Part shown: one piece after another, positions 51,601 to 64,000 of the stretch
Layout of the letters: the number at the start of each line of letters is the position of its first letter
How positions within the stretch are numbered: the stretch's first letter is position 1
Assembly (NCBI GenBank): GCA_018697195.1
Contig: CM031878.1
Location: forward strand, 10,003,351-10,067,350
Direction: 5' to 3'
DNA: 64,000 bases
Source: Certhia americana
Lineage: Eukaryota > Chordata > Aves > Passeriformes > Certhiidae
Position numbers and translations under genes: made by a program
The notes under the pieces: model-generated
What the model saw: the letters and a program-made list of their open reading frames with translations, nothing else
What the model was told of the DNA's origin: nothing
Databases searched by the model: none

Positions 51601-52338
51601 GTGAAGATCTGCCTTGGTAGGTATTAGACAGGATACAAATGCTTTTACAAAAGAAAACTTTGGTAAAATAAGTTCAAAAAACAAAATTGCACAAAAAGGG
51701 AAAACGAATTATCTTTAAAAAAATGAAGGACAGCTACAGGTAACTGGGACATTTCTTTTCCAGAGAACTTCTTGGAAACAAGGGAATAAAACCTTCAACT
51801 GACTCCTATCTGCGTAAATAAATTAAAGGAGGGGTTACTGTTCTCCATGCCTGGCACTATCTTGTAGGTACAGCTGATAGTGTCCTTCCTGACCTCCAGA
51901 CAGCATTGCAGCAGCCCAGTCTGAGGTACAAAATTACTTTTGTGATGGTTGCTGTTCCTCCCATGCAACTGGACAGCCAAAGATGGGGTAGCATAGCTAA
52001 ACCTATCCCCTTTGAAATTAACTAAGTGATAAGGAGAAAGGGCTCTATACCAGCAGTGGCTGTGTTGTTCCTCCCTTTTACCATGAACAAAGGAGAACAA
52101 TGACTTAGATGAGACACAGACTCTTGTAAACTCTTCCTTGCTAGTAGGATATTAGGTCTATAAGATGTCCTTGGCCTCACCAAAATGACCCAGCTCTCCA
52201 TTTCTTCCCTTGAAAGTCTGTGAGTCTGTATAGTTTAGTAACTGCTCTTTGGTAAAATGGGTGTATTTCTAATTGCTGGAGAAGTGAAATGCCTAACTTC
52301 TAGTAAGTGAATGACAGGACCTTCTGTGTAATGAGTTA
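51601..52338. other. Intergenic spacer between CR1 and the LTR-like element
   Basis: No gene or repeat recognised; composition like the surroundings. Confidence 0.5.
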
Positions 52339-52343
52339 TCTAT

Positions 52344-53213
52344 TGTGGCGGTTTCTGTTCGAAACCAGGAGGAAACACCAACTTTCTGTGGTGGTTTAAG
52401 TTTGCCAATTTGAGATTTCCTGGCCAAAGCACCAAGTTTATGTGGTAGGTCTATTTTCCACTATGAGATAGGATTAGAGATAATCAAAACAGGCTCAAAT
52501 TTTGAAAGGGTATAAAGAAAACTTTATTAATAGAACTAAAAGAAGAATAATAAAAATCAGAATAAAACCTTCAGAACACTTCTCCTCCCCCCACACCTTT
52601 CCTTCCCACTGACAGCATATAGAAACAACACCCAGAATTCTCAGTCAGTTTTCCACCTTTAGAATAATCTTTCTTCAGTTCACTTAGGGAGAGGTGTATC
52701 TCTTTTTTCACTATGGAGAATTCTCCACAAGAAAACAGTTCTCTGCTGACTTCAATTTCCACGAACAGCAGCCACCTGGGAATCTGCATTCATGAAGTTC
52801 CTCCCGTGTTTCACAGCTTTTCCATAGCTGTATTTATGGGCCTTGTCAACTTATTGGAGTGTTTTTTTAAGGATAAACTGTTCTAGCATAAAACAAAAGT
52901 TCTTTTAATCAATCTCTGGGAACCGAGGTTTTCTTCTATTCTTGGGGCAAGGCTTCTCATCTCTCTCATCTCTCTCTGTTCAAGATTCTCATTGGATCAC
53001 AGCTGCTGCAACATCTGCTTACTTCAACACTGGTGCCTCTGCTCTCAAACTGTGTGTTCATAAAGGCGTATCCACCCCCACCATTGGTTTAATCACATGT
53101 CAGTATTCAAAATTGGCCACTGATTGGGTTTTTGTGTCACATCTACAGGAAGCTGACGAGGTCCTAACAGGATTACTCCATACTAAAAAATGAACTAATG
53201 CCAAACCACAACA
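52344..53213 (-). mobile_element. Probable solo LTR of an endogenous retrovirus (ERVL-like), about 870 bp
   Basis: On the plus strand it begins TGTGGCGGTTTC and ends AAACCACAACA, so the ends are inverted repeats bounded by TG...CA. The flanks are tctat (52339-52343) and tctag (53214-53218), a 5-bp target duplication with one mismatch, the size typical of ERVL. A minus-strand AATAAA lies at 52528-52523 and a CATAAATA box at 52838-52831, which sets the orientation. No gag/pol coding remains. A second terminus-like TGTGGTGGTTTAAG at 52387 lies 43 bp inside the end. Confidence 0.6.
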
Positions 53214-53847
53214 TCTAGGAAAGAGGGACAGCCTTCATTTCAAAGCAATTGATATTAATATGGTCCAGTTGCCTAAATTGTATATGTAAATGATATCTAT
53301 GCATAATCAAGGTACTGGCATACCCAATATAATCACTAGGAGAAAGGAACAACAAAAAATTATTAGTTGTATGCAAGAAAGGGGAACAAACGTTCACAAC
53401 ACTATGATATGTGTGTATCATCCAGAGCGTCAAAAAACACTTCGTCAGAGATGAGTACAAGAATGTTTAGCACAGCCTTGACTATAAACAGATAAACTGT
53501 ACAAATACAGAAGATAAAAGAAAAGAAAAAAGCAACTAAAAGAGAAGATAAAATCCGCTTTGTTTGCAAGGCAAAGATAAAAGTACATGGATACAGGCCT
53601 GAAATGGGTTTAGCATAATGACAAACAGAGAGACTTGAGATGCACACTCCAAAAGAGGATGTATCTTCATAGAGAGAGAAAGTGAGTGCCAGAGAGAAGA
53701 ACCAGCGAAGAGCAAACTCCAGGGGAAAAATCCAGAGCCAAGTATGTAAGCATGAAGGGTAAGATCAGAGACATGAAATATGTCTAGGGAGAGTGCTAAA
53801 GATAGCAAGTCAAAGATGAAGATAAAGGAACCAGCTCAGAACTGCAA

Positions 53848-54183
53848 TGTTGTATCCCTCTTGGGAATGTTTCTCCCCCAAAACCCCTCCCCCAGAAACT
53901 GTAACCTGGCCTGGGTTACCTGCCCCCTTGCCTCCTGACCTATAGCCATCGGCCAGGTAACCTGACCCCGACCCCAAAGGTGATAAAAACCCCTCTCTCC
54001 CCATGTGATCCCTCTCTTGCCTCTGGATTCCCTTTAAGGAATAAAGGCCTTGGAATACATCCTGGGGTAAGGAGCCTCTTTTGTAACTCTCTCTACCCTA
54101 TTTTGTAGTTCCCCTCTTCCAATACTCCCCCTAAATCTGAGCTGGCAGCTTGTGGGGGGGGTGGAGGAACGGGGTAATCTACA
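53848..54183 (+). mobile_element. Probable solo LTR, 336 bp
   Basis: It starts TGTTGTATCCC and ends GGGGTAATCTACA, with TG...CA ends. Flanks are ctgcaa (53842-53847) and ctgcag (54184-54189): a 6-bp target duplication with one mismatch, as in alpha/beta-type retroviruses. Inside lie a TATA-like gataaaaacc (53982-53991) and AATAAA (54040-54045) about 55 bp later, then a pyrimidine-rich region, the U3-R-U5 order expected of an LTR. CT-rich composition differs sharply from its neighbours. No coding sequence; probably left by recombination between two LTRs. Confidence 0.65.
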
Positions 54184-54189
54184 CTGCAG

Positions 54190-54664
54190 CTCTATTGAAA
54201 AGCTATAGGAATCTCTCTGAATCTCTCAGTTTTTGAGGAAACAATTGGGGTGACAATTTAGGCATTATAAAACCTGAGGTCCGAGAGTCATTTGATTATG
54301 TAGAGAATTAAGGATTTAATTTTAAAACTCAGTTGTTGTAGTTCAAATTGGAGGAAAAAAGAAGTGTTCTGCATAAATCCTAAAAAAAGTCAATCAAAAG
54401 CAAAAGGCAATCAGTGGGAAGGAATTTTATTCATCTGGGTATTTTTACATTATTTTAAAGCTAATAATATTATTTCTGAACATTCAGACTTACCTATTCC
54501 CCAGTCCTACTTAGGATAGAAGTTCAGGGGAGTCAGGAGGAAACCTCTCCAGTCCTGTTTCATACCTTCTCACAGGCCAGTAATGACTGCTTGCCTGACA
54601 TAGGTGTTATGATGTTTTACATTGGAACCAGAAAATACATATTCTAAAAGAATTATCCTGAAAA
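54190..54664. other. Intergenic spacer
   Basis: AT-rich DNA between the 336-bp LTR and the next CR1 copy; nothing recognised. Confidence 0.5.
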
Positions 54665-54957
54665 AAAATCACAGAATCACTGAATGGTTTGGGTTGGAAT
54701 GGACCTTTAAAGGTAATCTATTCAAACCTCTATAAGCAGGGACATTTTCAACTTGACCATTTTGCTCAGAGCTCCATCCAACTGGACCTTGTTAGTTTCT
54801 GTGGGAAGGGCATCCACAGCCTCTCTGGGTCACCTCTTTCATTGTGTTACCACCCTCAGCATAAAAAATGTCCTTCTTATAGCTAGTCTGAATTAACCCT
54901 CTTTCGCTTTAAAACTATTACCTCTTTTCCTATCTCTTCAGGCAGTCCTACTTGAAA
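54665..54957 (-). mobile_element. CR1 LINE 3' fragment, antisense
   Basis: Begins aaatcacagaatcactgaat, then ggtttgggttggaatggacc and ctttaaaggtaatct, the reverse complement of the CR1 3' end. It continues with 'cagagctccatccaactgga' and 'aaggcctt'-region-like sequence into ctattacctcttttcctatc. About 290 bp; the tail is better conserved than the copy at 28.9 kb. Confidence 0.88.
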
Positions 54958-57900
54958 AAAAATTCTCTTCAAAGGAGATATCCATGTACAAACTTATGTT
55001 CCTGGGGTTATCCCAGGAATATTTTTTGTGTTTGAGGAGAGGGGATGCTATAACAGAACACACATATAACCACACTCCCTCACATGCCTTTGAAGTATAA
55101 GAATGTGAAATGACAGATTGTATAAGTGTTGGGATTTCCCCTATTCAGTACAATTTAACACTTATCAAGAAGGTTTATTGTCTCCACAAGGAGATGTTTG
55201 GGTAGCACCTCCAAAAATAAATAAAATAATCCAAAAAAAGAGAATGAGTGATGAAGAAACAGGATGCCCTAGGGCTGTATTGAGCTCATCCAAGGTGGTC
55301 CTAGGGCTGGAGAGCTCTGTTTGGCACCTGTACAACCAGATATGGCTGCACTGACTCTGCTTTTGTCACATGGTCAAATGACAGCAAAGCCCTGAAAAAT
55401 TACTCCCATTCTGTGAGGAAATGAGAAGATAACCTTATATATCTGCATATATACCTGCAGCAACTGGCAATTCCATTTGCTTTTCACTGTATTCCAGGAT
55501 ATTAGGCTTATTTTCTACTTGGCTACCACTGTCAATCAGCTACTAATAAAAAATCAAAATAAGGTCTAGACTTGTGATTTCATGCTGTGACAGCGCAAAG
55601 TTTGCAAGCTAATACCTGAAAGGAAGTGACGTGTTATCCCAGGGGAAATCTGGGTTCTCCTGTGCACCAGAGAGTCAGTACTGATTTCTTAGCTGTAGCA
55701 GACTGTAAAGAACATTTGGGTGGAACATATGGAGACAGACTATAATTTTCTATCAGCAAGTTCAAGTTCAGGGGCAGGGAGTTAAAGAGCAGAGAAATGA
55801 GCAAGAGTACATATAATTTATGCTGTGGCCTATGCCTGGTGCAGACCTTTGCACAGCATGGTGGGAGCACACTGGAGCAGGCTGGAAAGACAGAATTGAT
55901 GGCTACCTTTGCTAGGGCAAAACTAAGAAGAGATGAAACACAAAACAGTGTAGTTGTGAAGAACAGAGTTAGCCAGCCATTTCTTTATTTTATACATACA
56001 TATGTATAAATTAGCCCACTGGTAATCCCAGTGTCTTTCTGTCAGCACTGAGGCTGGCACAGTGAGTTTAATCATAGCACATCTCCGGCAGACAGTTATC
56101 ACCAACCTTGTCTGGCTGCTTATGGTCATCTGAGACATGTCCTTAGTGCACCCAGCTGAAGCAAGAGGCTCCTCCAGATAAAACCATCATGTAAGGTTAA
56201 ATTCCAAATCTTTGAAACTGGAACAGGATGAGACTGACTTACCGTATTGCACACAAGAGCTGAGCTTCTAGGCTTAGCAAGATTAGTATCAGCTGTGTAT
56301 CCAGCACAAGGGGACTGAGTTTGTTTGGAGCACGAGTTCTTTTCACCTCAGGAAAATCTGCAGAAAATCAAACTCAGTGAAGGGAAGCAATGGCCTTGAA
56401 GTGAGAAAGAGCAGATATGTGTTAGACATCAGAAGTCTGAAACACGTGAGTGACACAGCTATAACTGCGACAGCCTGGAATATGCTGAAGAGCAGCAGGA
56501 GGTCTGGTACTTTCCTGAGGAATATTTAGGGGAAAAAAATGGTAGAGTGACTGTTTTAATCTACCTACCACAGATGTGCAGAAATCCTCTTCATTGGCTT
56601 ATTAAATATTTCAGGGAACTGGACAAATCCATTTTGGTTCTTGTTAGCGCTGTGGCTAAAATCAGGATATCTTTAGGTTAGCACAGATGTGTGGTCTGTT
56701 TCTGTTCCTGCTTTGCAAAATGTGGAAAATATATGATGTGAAATAATACCATGCAAGACGGAGAGATACACTAGATTTTATTCTTCTTTATAGACACTCA
56801 GTTTTCCTTCAAAGAACTGCCTCAGCTTCATTCTCAAATTCCAAAGTGAAGTGCATGAATTAGTGAAGGAGAAAAGTTTCCAGCATTTCCTAATTTAAAG
56901 AGTCCCATCCAGTCCTGGAAAAACACCAATTTTGATAAAATATTTCCATTTTTCAAAACAACATTTTGAAACTAACCAAAGTGCTTATATCAAAATGTCA
57001 GTGCTTAGTTTAAAATTTCTATTTTAACTCAGACTTAATTTTCTCTAATGCAACAAGGAAGATCCTAGAGAGAAAATGTAAATCTTTTCTTAATGTTTGA
57101 TTTTAGAGAAATCTGCAAAAGACTGAACTCCAAGGACAATTTACATTTCAAGAACATAAATTATTTTCTATGGAACATATAACTCTTAGTTTTCCTGTTA
57201 AAACTTGTGTCCTTGTTATTTCTTTTTGCCTTCTTAACATTTCTGTGACATAGTTCCAAGTTAATAATAATTTATCCAACCTCATAAACAAGCAGAGATT
57301 TAAACTAAAGCCAGTGGGAAGTTTGCCATCAGTGTTGATAAGGACAAGGTGCAGCCTCAGGTTCATTGCCTCTATAATTTTGCATTACCAGCTTGTTTCA
57401 TCTGACTGCGTATAACCTGATTCACAAGCTGATGCTGGATATTCAGATTCCACTAGTCTCTTAAATTCAGACCATCAGACTGTGACTTCTTCAGTCAAAA
57501 GCTGCTCATGTTGTGTCTGGAATTAAGTCCAGAAAAACCTGTGTATTTTATTAGGAATTAATCAGAAGAGCAAGCCTAAGAATATGATCTGTTTCTTTGT
57601 TTTTCTAGAGTATTTATATTATTGTACTCTGTTTCTTTGTTTTGCCTCTGCAGAAATAAACTCTTTTCTTTTTATCTTTGAGGTATTCATGTAATAAAAA
57701 TCTAATTTTTTTTCATATAATCAGTTGCCATTTCTTTTGTTATTTTGTATTTTATATGTTAGACTCTCCAATGCATATAGCAGGTGAGATAAAGATAAAA
57801 GAGTGAATCCTACCCACAGAGAAACTTTTTCATTTAGTGCAAAGCACCACAAAGCTATGAGAGTGTAATTGTATAAATAATTTAAAAGGCAAAGAAAATA

Positions 57901-58003
57901 GATGTGGAATGCAATTGCTGAACATACACTTTTTGTCAGATGTTTAATATTTTTTGTCAAGGGAATGAAGTTAATTTTATTCTACACCCAAACTGCTAAA
58001 AAT

Positions 58004-58021
58004 ACACACACACACACACAA
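58004..58021 (+). repeat. (AC)n microsatellite
   Basis: Nine uninterrupted AC units followed by related aaacactcact sequence. Confidence 0.9.
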
Positions 58022-61000
58022 ACACTCACTCTCAAGCACAAACAACAGCACACAATAGCAATAAAAGACAAAAGTACTTTCTTGCATTATCTGTACTAGC
58101 TCCACCTGACTGACCCTGTCTTTGGTCAGTGTCTTTGTCAGTGCATCAATGTTATATTCTGTGTATTTCTAGTAATTTAAATACATTAAGCTAGCAGGCA
58201 ATGTTACTGATGGAAAATGTATGTGAAAAGAAGCTTTAGTACTCTGGAGAAAAATCTCTCTCTTCTCTATCTGCTACTCTCCTAAAGATACCAGATGTGA
58301 GTCTGGGGCTGCATCTGCCCTTCTCTACACACATGAAGGCATCATGAATATGTTGCTGTGAGCACCTGCTTCTGTGCTGCAATGGTCAACAACAAAGACA
58401 AATCTGAGTGTAAAAACCCACATATGGAAATGAAAGTTTCTGTCTCAGATCAGGAGTGCAGATGGGGTTTGGACTCACGGAAGATGTGGGTTTCCTCTGT
58501 TCTGCCTAGAGGAACCCAGCTGTTACAAATGAGCAAAGATGGTCACAGTGTACCAGGACTCCAAAGAGGTCCTGCTGCCCAGGCTTGTCCCCACAGAGAT
58601 GTTCTTCAGCCAAACTTGTGCAAATTCCTCTGTGAGTGCTGTTATTTCAGCCAAGGATAGGCACGTTTGGCTTGAGAGTTAAAGCAGTCCTCATTTACTG
58701 GGACAGCAGATAGTTTACAGCAAAGTAATGCTATGGGCACATTTCACTACACTTGTTTAAGATCACGGTGTGAAGAATGCTTGTCTGCCAGAAGGGTTAC
58801 GGACTGGCAAGGGAATTGCAATATTTTGGTTATCTCATGTTAATTCCCCTGTGGATGTTCATCTCATTTACTCCCTGTGGAGGAAACAGAATACATTGGC
58901 AGGTTATCCCCTCATCACTGCAAGGTAACCTCAAAGAAACCCTGTGGCACTCAGCTGGATGTACTGAGACCATAATCAGCAGATATCTCACAACCTCCCA
59001 CCCAGTCTCTTACTCCAGCTATGGCAGAAAAAAGTGAAGCATGACTGATTCTCATGTGGAAAGTGACCATCACATAATAAGAGGTATTTACTAGCATTTG
59101 TTCTGAAGGTAACTCTGAAGTCTTCAGTCTCAGATTTATGCCCAGATTCAGAAAGAAAAGAGCAAGGAGAGTCCCATCTCCTTTCTTACATTTGTATAGC
59201 AGTGGTGTAGAAGCAAAAGAGATTTCTGTGGGGTACGTGGGGAAACTTGCTGTTATTAGATATGGACATTGTAGTATATCCTTTCGCATCCCATGGATCA
59301 ATTTTCTTTGTGAAAGGTATTTCTGAGCAGCCCTATAACCTTCATTACTCCAGAGCTGATTTCTCAGAAATCTCTGCACAGACATTACTGGATTACCCTT
59401 TCTCCTATAGCACAGGGCCTCCCTACTGCAGAAGGGTGGAAAGCTGTGCTGTATCCAATTTACCACGTGGTAAATAGGACAGACACATATTCTTTCTGTG
59501 GGAACACTTGCAGTGATACATTTTCAGGGGAACTGCTGGTACTGAACAGACCTTTGCATGACAAGCTTAGCTGTTACAAGATTTGGTCCCTGTGTCCAAG
59601 AGCTAAGTTTTGTTCTTCGTCGGAGTTTCCATGCCCTGGTCCCCTTTCTGCTGTTGCCTACAGTTGGTAAAGTGCATGGTGCTGTTCTGTTAAACAGCTC
59701 CTGCACACAGCCTGACTTTGTATTCCACATATCCTTAGGCATCGCCGGATGAGAGGGGGCTTTGTACTCCCAAGAGCTGCTGGTTGGAAAAATACTTCCG
59801 AACATGTATAGTGCTATTGTTGCTCAATACCACTGCTTAATCAGCAAAGCTGCATCCTTACTTCTGCTACAATATTCAAGGGAAATGTGTACGTCAGCAA
59901 GGGATCCTGGGCAATAAACCCTCAATGGCCCAAGAGCTGGTGAGCAATAGAATCAAGATGCACAAGATGCAAAGTTCACCCCGTTCAAAGGAGAAGACAC
60001 ACAGGAACATTTAGAAGAATTGGGAGTTTTAAATTCCTTTTCTGTGAACATCATGTCAGGTGCTGAGGAGGCACTCACCTAATGCACTTCAATGCTAATT
60101 GAGTCTGTTGAAGTTAGCCTTCTGTGGGATATGAGAAAAAGACAGCAGCTGACAAGAGCAATGGGCTGGGAAAGGCATTGAGGGGCGAAAAGAAGCACAA
60201 AGAGAGAAGCTGTGAAGTAAGACCTGTGCTTTGAACTTACTTCAAAGTGGAGGTTAGGCATTTAAAATTGAAAATGGTGATGAACAAGAAGAAACCTTTG
60301 AAAGAGGGTTTAAGCCTAGAAACAAACAACCACAAGTGGAGGATCTATACCAGTAAAACTGGAAATCACTGAGAGTTCTTATCCCCAGATAAACTAACAA
60401 TTCATCTGATATTTTTTTTCTTTAGGAGTACCTGGTTCAACCCATATTGTAAATACTACCATACCACACTGAGAGTCCCCATGCTCCAGAGGCATAAGAT
60501 CAATTCAGTAGTGCAGCTTCCTTTGAAAATAAGATCCTAGCCTTTGCAGCAAGTAGGAAAGCTTATAAATGTGAAGGTAACTGATACAAGTTGCTGGAAT
60601 ATGTGGTAATGAGGCTTAAGAGCTACCCCTGTATTTCAGCGATAGTCTTACTTCAGGTCATTGTGTGTTTCAGGGAAAATACCCATGGTGTTGTAGGACA
60701 AAAAAAAGTTTAAAAGAGCCCCCAGCACAGGCTCACAGGACTAAGAAGAATAATTAAGCATTATTCTTCTGGATATTAAAGGCTATCATGAAAGAAAACT
60801 TCAATGTAATGACATCAACGTCCTTGAGTTACCAGGAAGAACAGGTTACCAAGAGCCTAGCTCTGCCTATCGGCATCAGAGATGATAGATATAAGGTCAG
60901 TTCATTAAAAGAAAGGGAATTGTTATACACATGAGATTGTGTTTAGAACCTTTCTACTTGCTCTGATTTGGAAGTAGAAGAAAACTCCCTCAGAACAGTT

Positions 61001-62847
61001 TCTTGAGTGAGTTAGTGAGAATCTTTTACTCTCTTCACAGAGCTGTTTTATGTTCAGTGCCTACCTGCAATGTCACTGGAATACTGTGGACACATGCTTA
61101 TGCTGCATTACAGTTTGACAGTTCCCAGCTCTTAGACCACAATCAGTGAGACTGAAAGTGTTTTACTAGGAAGGGGTTGCACCCACATAGCTGGTGAGAG
61201 AACTGAGCTATGGAGAAGTGACCTTCTGGAGGCCTCTCAGCTTTGGTAGGGTCAGAACTACTCAGTGGAGTCCAGATCTCTGAGGTCTTACTAGGACTGG
61301 AGGGTGCTCCTGTTCCATCTGTGCCATTGGAGTGGTTTAGGGCATCATGAAGGCCACCTCTGAACATTGCTTGTGTTATAAAGGGTGCCTCATCCTTAAC
61401 ACAGGTGATTTAAAGGCAAAACAGGCACTGGAAAGTTTGACTATTATAAACATTTGGTTTAAAACAAGCATTTGCCTTGTAGCTTAGTGGAAATATTCCA
61501 GTACCTGAGAAACTGCCACATCTGTGCTTCAGTTAGATTTCCTGATCCTATGCATGTGCCTTTTCCTATCTTCTTACTCCTTAGAACTGACTGTGTAGCT
61601 ATTTTGAAAACAACCCCTTAAATCTGCTTTTCAAAAATGACTGGATGAGACTCTCTGTTGAAACAAAATAAAACAAAACCAAAATAGCTCAGATTAACCC
61701 CAGGTCATTTTGCTAACAAAAAATGGAGGAAATGAGACATGGAAGAGAAGGATGGATGGGAAAGGGAGGGTGCTGGAGAATGATACTTCATTTTACAAAC
61801 ATCAAGATACCATCTGCATGTTGGCAAGACACTTAAATTCCTAAGGCTCCTATGTGGTGGATATGTCTAATGTCTGAGGTAGGAATAATCAAGAAGATGC
61901 TCTAACACTTGTATGTCATCTGCAAAGCAGGCACATCAACCCTCATTGCCAAAGCTAGTTAACTTGGATATCTAAGTTAACAGTCTGTCTATCGACAACC
62001 ATTTCCTTGGATGTCTAAACACAATTTACTTTCACCCACCTTTAAATAAAATGCAAACATGAAACTCACCATACCTGTCCATAGAATGATCTCTGAGCAA
62101 AAATATATATCAAAAATTAAAAGGAAGGCCTTATTCAACAGGAGTACAGTTCCCTGCTTTTCCTTTCGTGCATCAATATAAATATATATTTTGTGATAGA
62201 ATACAGATGTACAACTGCTAGCTACACAGTGCAATGAAAATTAAATCTTCACCCAATGGGCTTATATGGAACTTGCAGGAAACAACATAAATAAAAAGAT
62301 TTATTATTCATTACTTCATTGCTTATTTGCTGTGAAAGATACAAGAATTTACTGTTCAAGTGGCTTATGATTTCATAGTGCAATAAAAATGAAATCAATG
62401 TTCAATATGCCTAACATTTAAAAACAATTCTTTATGAAATAAAACCTTATTTCATATGGTGCCTTCCATACCAACTATGTTCCAACAAGTTATGCATACT
62501 GAAAGAATCCGATTACAGAGATAATAAATAGGAAAGGGGAGTATAATGAAAGAGATACTGGGAGACAAGGAGAGAAACATAAATAATATGCTATAGAACA
62601 AGTGTTTCTTATACTTAGCTTTGTTTATAATGATTACCTTGGTGGGATCCTGTTGGAAGTAGCAAAAAACCCAGAATGGTTCATTTTTAAAGGCCACAAT
62701 CAGTAACAATTTATCAGCTGCTGCACTGGAGGATATGCTAATGTTTAAAGGGCATCAAATCAGGCCCATAAAAGCTAATGGAAGGCTTTTGCTTTCTCTG
62801 TATATTGGATCAGGCTTGAGTGTACATATTAAACCAATAATACACAT

Positions 62848-62887
62848 CTCTCTCTCTTTTTTTTTTTTTTTCTTTTTTTTTTTTTTT
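62848..62887 (+). repeat. (TC)n followed by interrupted poly-T
   Basis: Five TC units, then fifteen T, one C and fifteen T. No retroposon body was recognised next to it. Confidence 0.9.
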
Positions 62888-63226
62888 AATCTAGATCTCT
62901 ACATCAAAAGAACAAAACTCCAAAAAGACTTTTCCAAGAATGGCAACAAATCACGAAAGGCAGATAAAAACTCTTTTAACTCTGCACACTTGATGTCTTT
63001 CTGGCACTTTTTTACTCTGGTGTCATTTCACAAGATACTTGGAAGAAAATGTGTTTTCAAACTGCAAAACAAACTTAGTGGGGCAAAAAAAAGGAAACTG
63101 TTATGTTCTTCTGAACTGCAAAATGTGGTACCTGAGGTAGCTGACTAATTGAAATATTACTTAAATCAGACAAATATTTTTTAATATGAAAATTTAAGTC
63201 TTTGTTCCAGTATAGTGAAAAATAGC

Positions 63227-63243
63227 AAAAAAAAAAAAAAAAA
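63227..63243 (+). repeat. Poly-A run (17)
   Basis: Homopolymer A in AT-rich DNA; no associated retrocopy recognised. Confidence 0.9.
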
Positions 63244-63799
63244 TTTGCAAAGATAGAGACATTAGCAACATAAAAACAGGTGTTAAAAGTATTGTCCTTA
63301 AACAAACATATTTTGGCTTCAAAATCTACTTTACAAAGGCTCAGGACAGACTCAGTTTTCACTCTGGCAGAACAAGTATGTTTACAGGTACTTAAAAAAA
63401 TTACAGTGATATAATTTCATTTCTTTGTAAATATGTTATGCTAATTTCACAGATAATCAATAATGGTTTTCAAACATTTATAAACACACCAGATTTAAAT
63501 ATAAGATGTGCAAACAAGAGGCAATTTTATTATAAGAAAGAGAGAGATTCTATGCTAGTGGAGTAGATGAAGTACTCTACAAAAAATCATGGCTGAGACA
63601 ATAATTTCTATGATTATATTCTAAAGATAAAAATGAGGAAAAGTAAAAAGTTATTTAAAATAAAGGGCAGCACTGAGATAAGGAATGGGGATAAAGAGTT
63701 AAGGCAAAAAGAAAAGTGAAAGCAAAGTTAGGTAATGTGGGAGAAATTTACCACAACAGAGTGATAAAATGTGGCCCAAGCTCAGTTGGAGTAGAAGCT

Positions 63800-64000
63800 G
63801 GACAAAAATATGGGGGAAAACAAAAAGAGTTTCAAATACATTATTGGCAGAAGTCAGTGCAGAAATAACATCAGCCTGCTACAGGATGAGGATGTCACTT
63901 CACAGACCAGGGTCAGAGACAAGGAAGAGGTGCTAATGCTTTCTTTGCCTCTGTCTTCAACATAGATGATGGACTGAGGGCATCCAGTGCCCTAAGCTGG
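63800..64000 (+). mobile_element. CR1 LINE ORF2 fragment, cut by the right edge
   Basis: The stretch aaatacattattggcagaa, 'gaagaggtgctaatgctttc' and 'tttgcctctgtcttcaacat' follows the part of CR1 ORF2 between endonuclease and reverse transcriptase, where the protein reads N-A-F-F-A-S-V-F. The left boundary is approximate. It may continue into a longer CR1 past base 64000. Confidence 0.75.

Larger units (their letters stand above)
54958..63799. other. Upstream intergenic DNA with simple repeats
   Basis: No gene recognised in about 8.8 kb. It contains (AC)9 at 58004-58021, a (TC)n/poly-T tract at 62848-62887 and a 17-A run at 63227-63243. An AT-rich block at 62.2-62.46 kb carries a repeated 20-bp motif. 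If avian synteny follows mammals this lies toward GDNF, which is not visible. Confidence 0.6.

Overview
This window is vertebrate nuclear DNA and almost certainly avian. It has multi-exon genes with kilobase introns, an AT-rich background, one sharp CpG island, at least seven CR1 LINE pieces (the typical bird retroposon, several ending in the CR1 3' tail 'gattctatgattctat'-like sequence) and two LTR-like insertions of the kind common in songbirds. The songbird reading is inference. Nothing bacterial, plasmid, phage or CRISPR-like is present.

The one protein-coding gene I can support is the 5' part of EGFLAM (pikachurin) on the minus strand. It was recognised from its amino acid sequence against my knowledge of the mammalian protein. 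Six coding exons are resolved to the base: exon 1 (37097-36989, signal peptide), exon 2 (21152-21040), exon 3 (19079-18996), exon 4 (13495-13378), exon 5 (13129-12994) and exon 6 (6588-6422). Their phases chain without a break (1, 0, 0, 1, 2, 1) and give 242 complete codons: signal peptide plus two fibronectin type III domains. The acidic linker, EGF-like repeats and laminin G domains of the family are not found here and should lie beyond base 1.

Layout: 1-6421 is part of intron 6. 6422-13495 holds exons 6, 5 and 4 with introns 5 and 4. 13496-21152 holds introns 3 and 2 with exons 3 and 2. 21153-36988 is the 15.8 kb first intron. About 36.5-37.65 kb is the CpG-island promoter. 37.1-64 kb is upstream DNA with no recognisable gene. 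It carries CR1 copies at about 44.4-45.3, 50.9-51.6, 54.7-55.0 and 63.8-64.0 kb and two LTR-like insertions at 52.3-53.2 and 53.8-54.2 kb. In mammals EGFLAM lies between LIFR and GDNF, so this upstream side may face GDNF; that is knowledge of synteny and cannot be seen here.

The most interesting signals concern how EGFLAM is spliced: an in-frame 27-nt candidate microexon in intron 3, a non-canonical GC donor after exon 5, and a tandem TAGCAG acceptor at exon 2. OTX/CRX-type TAATCC cores near the promoter fit the photoreceptor role of pikachurin. I saw no evidence of a wholly new biological system.
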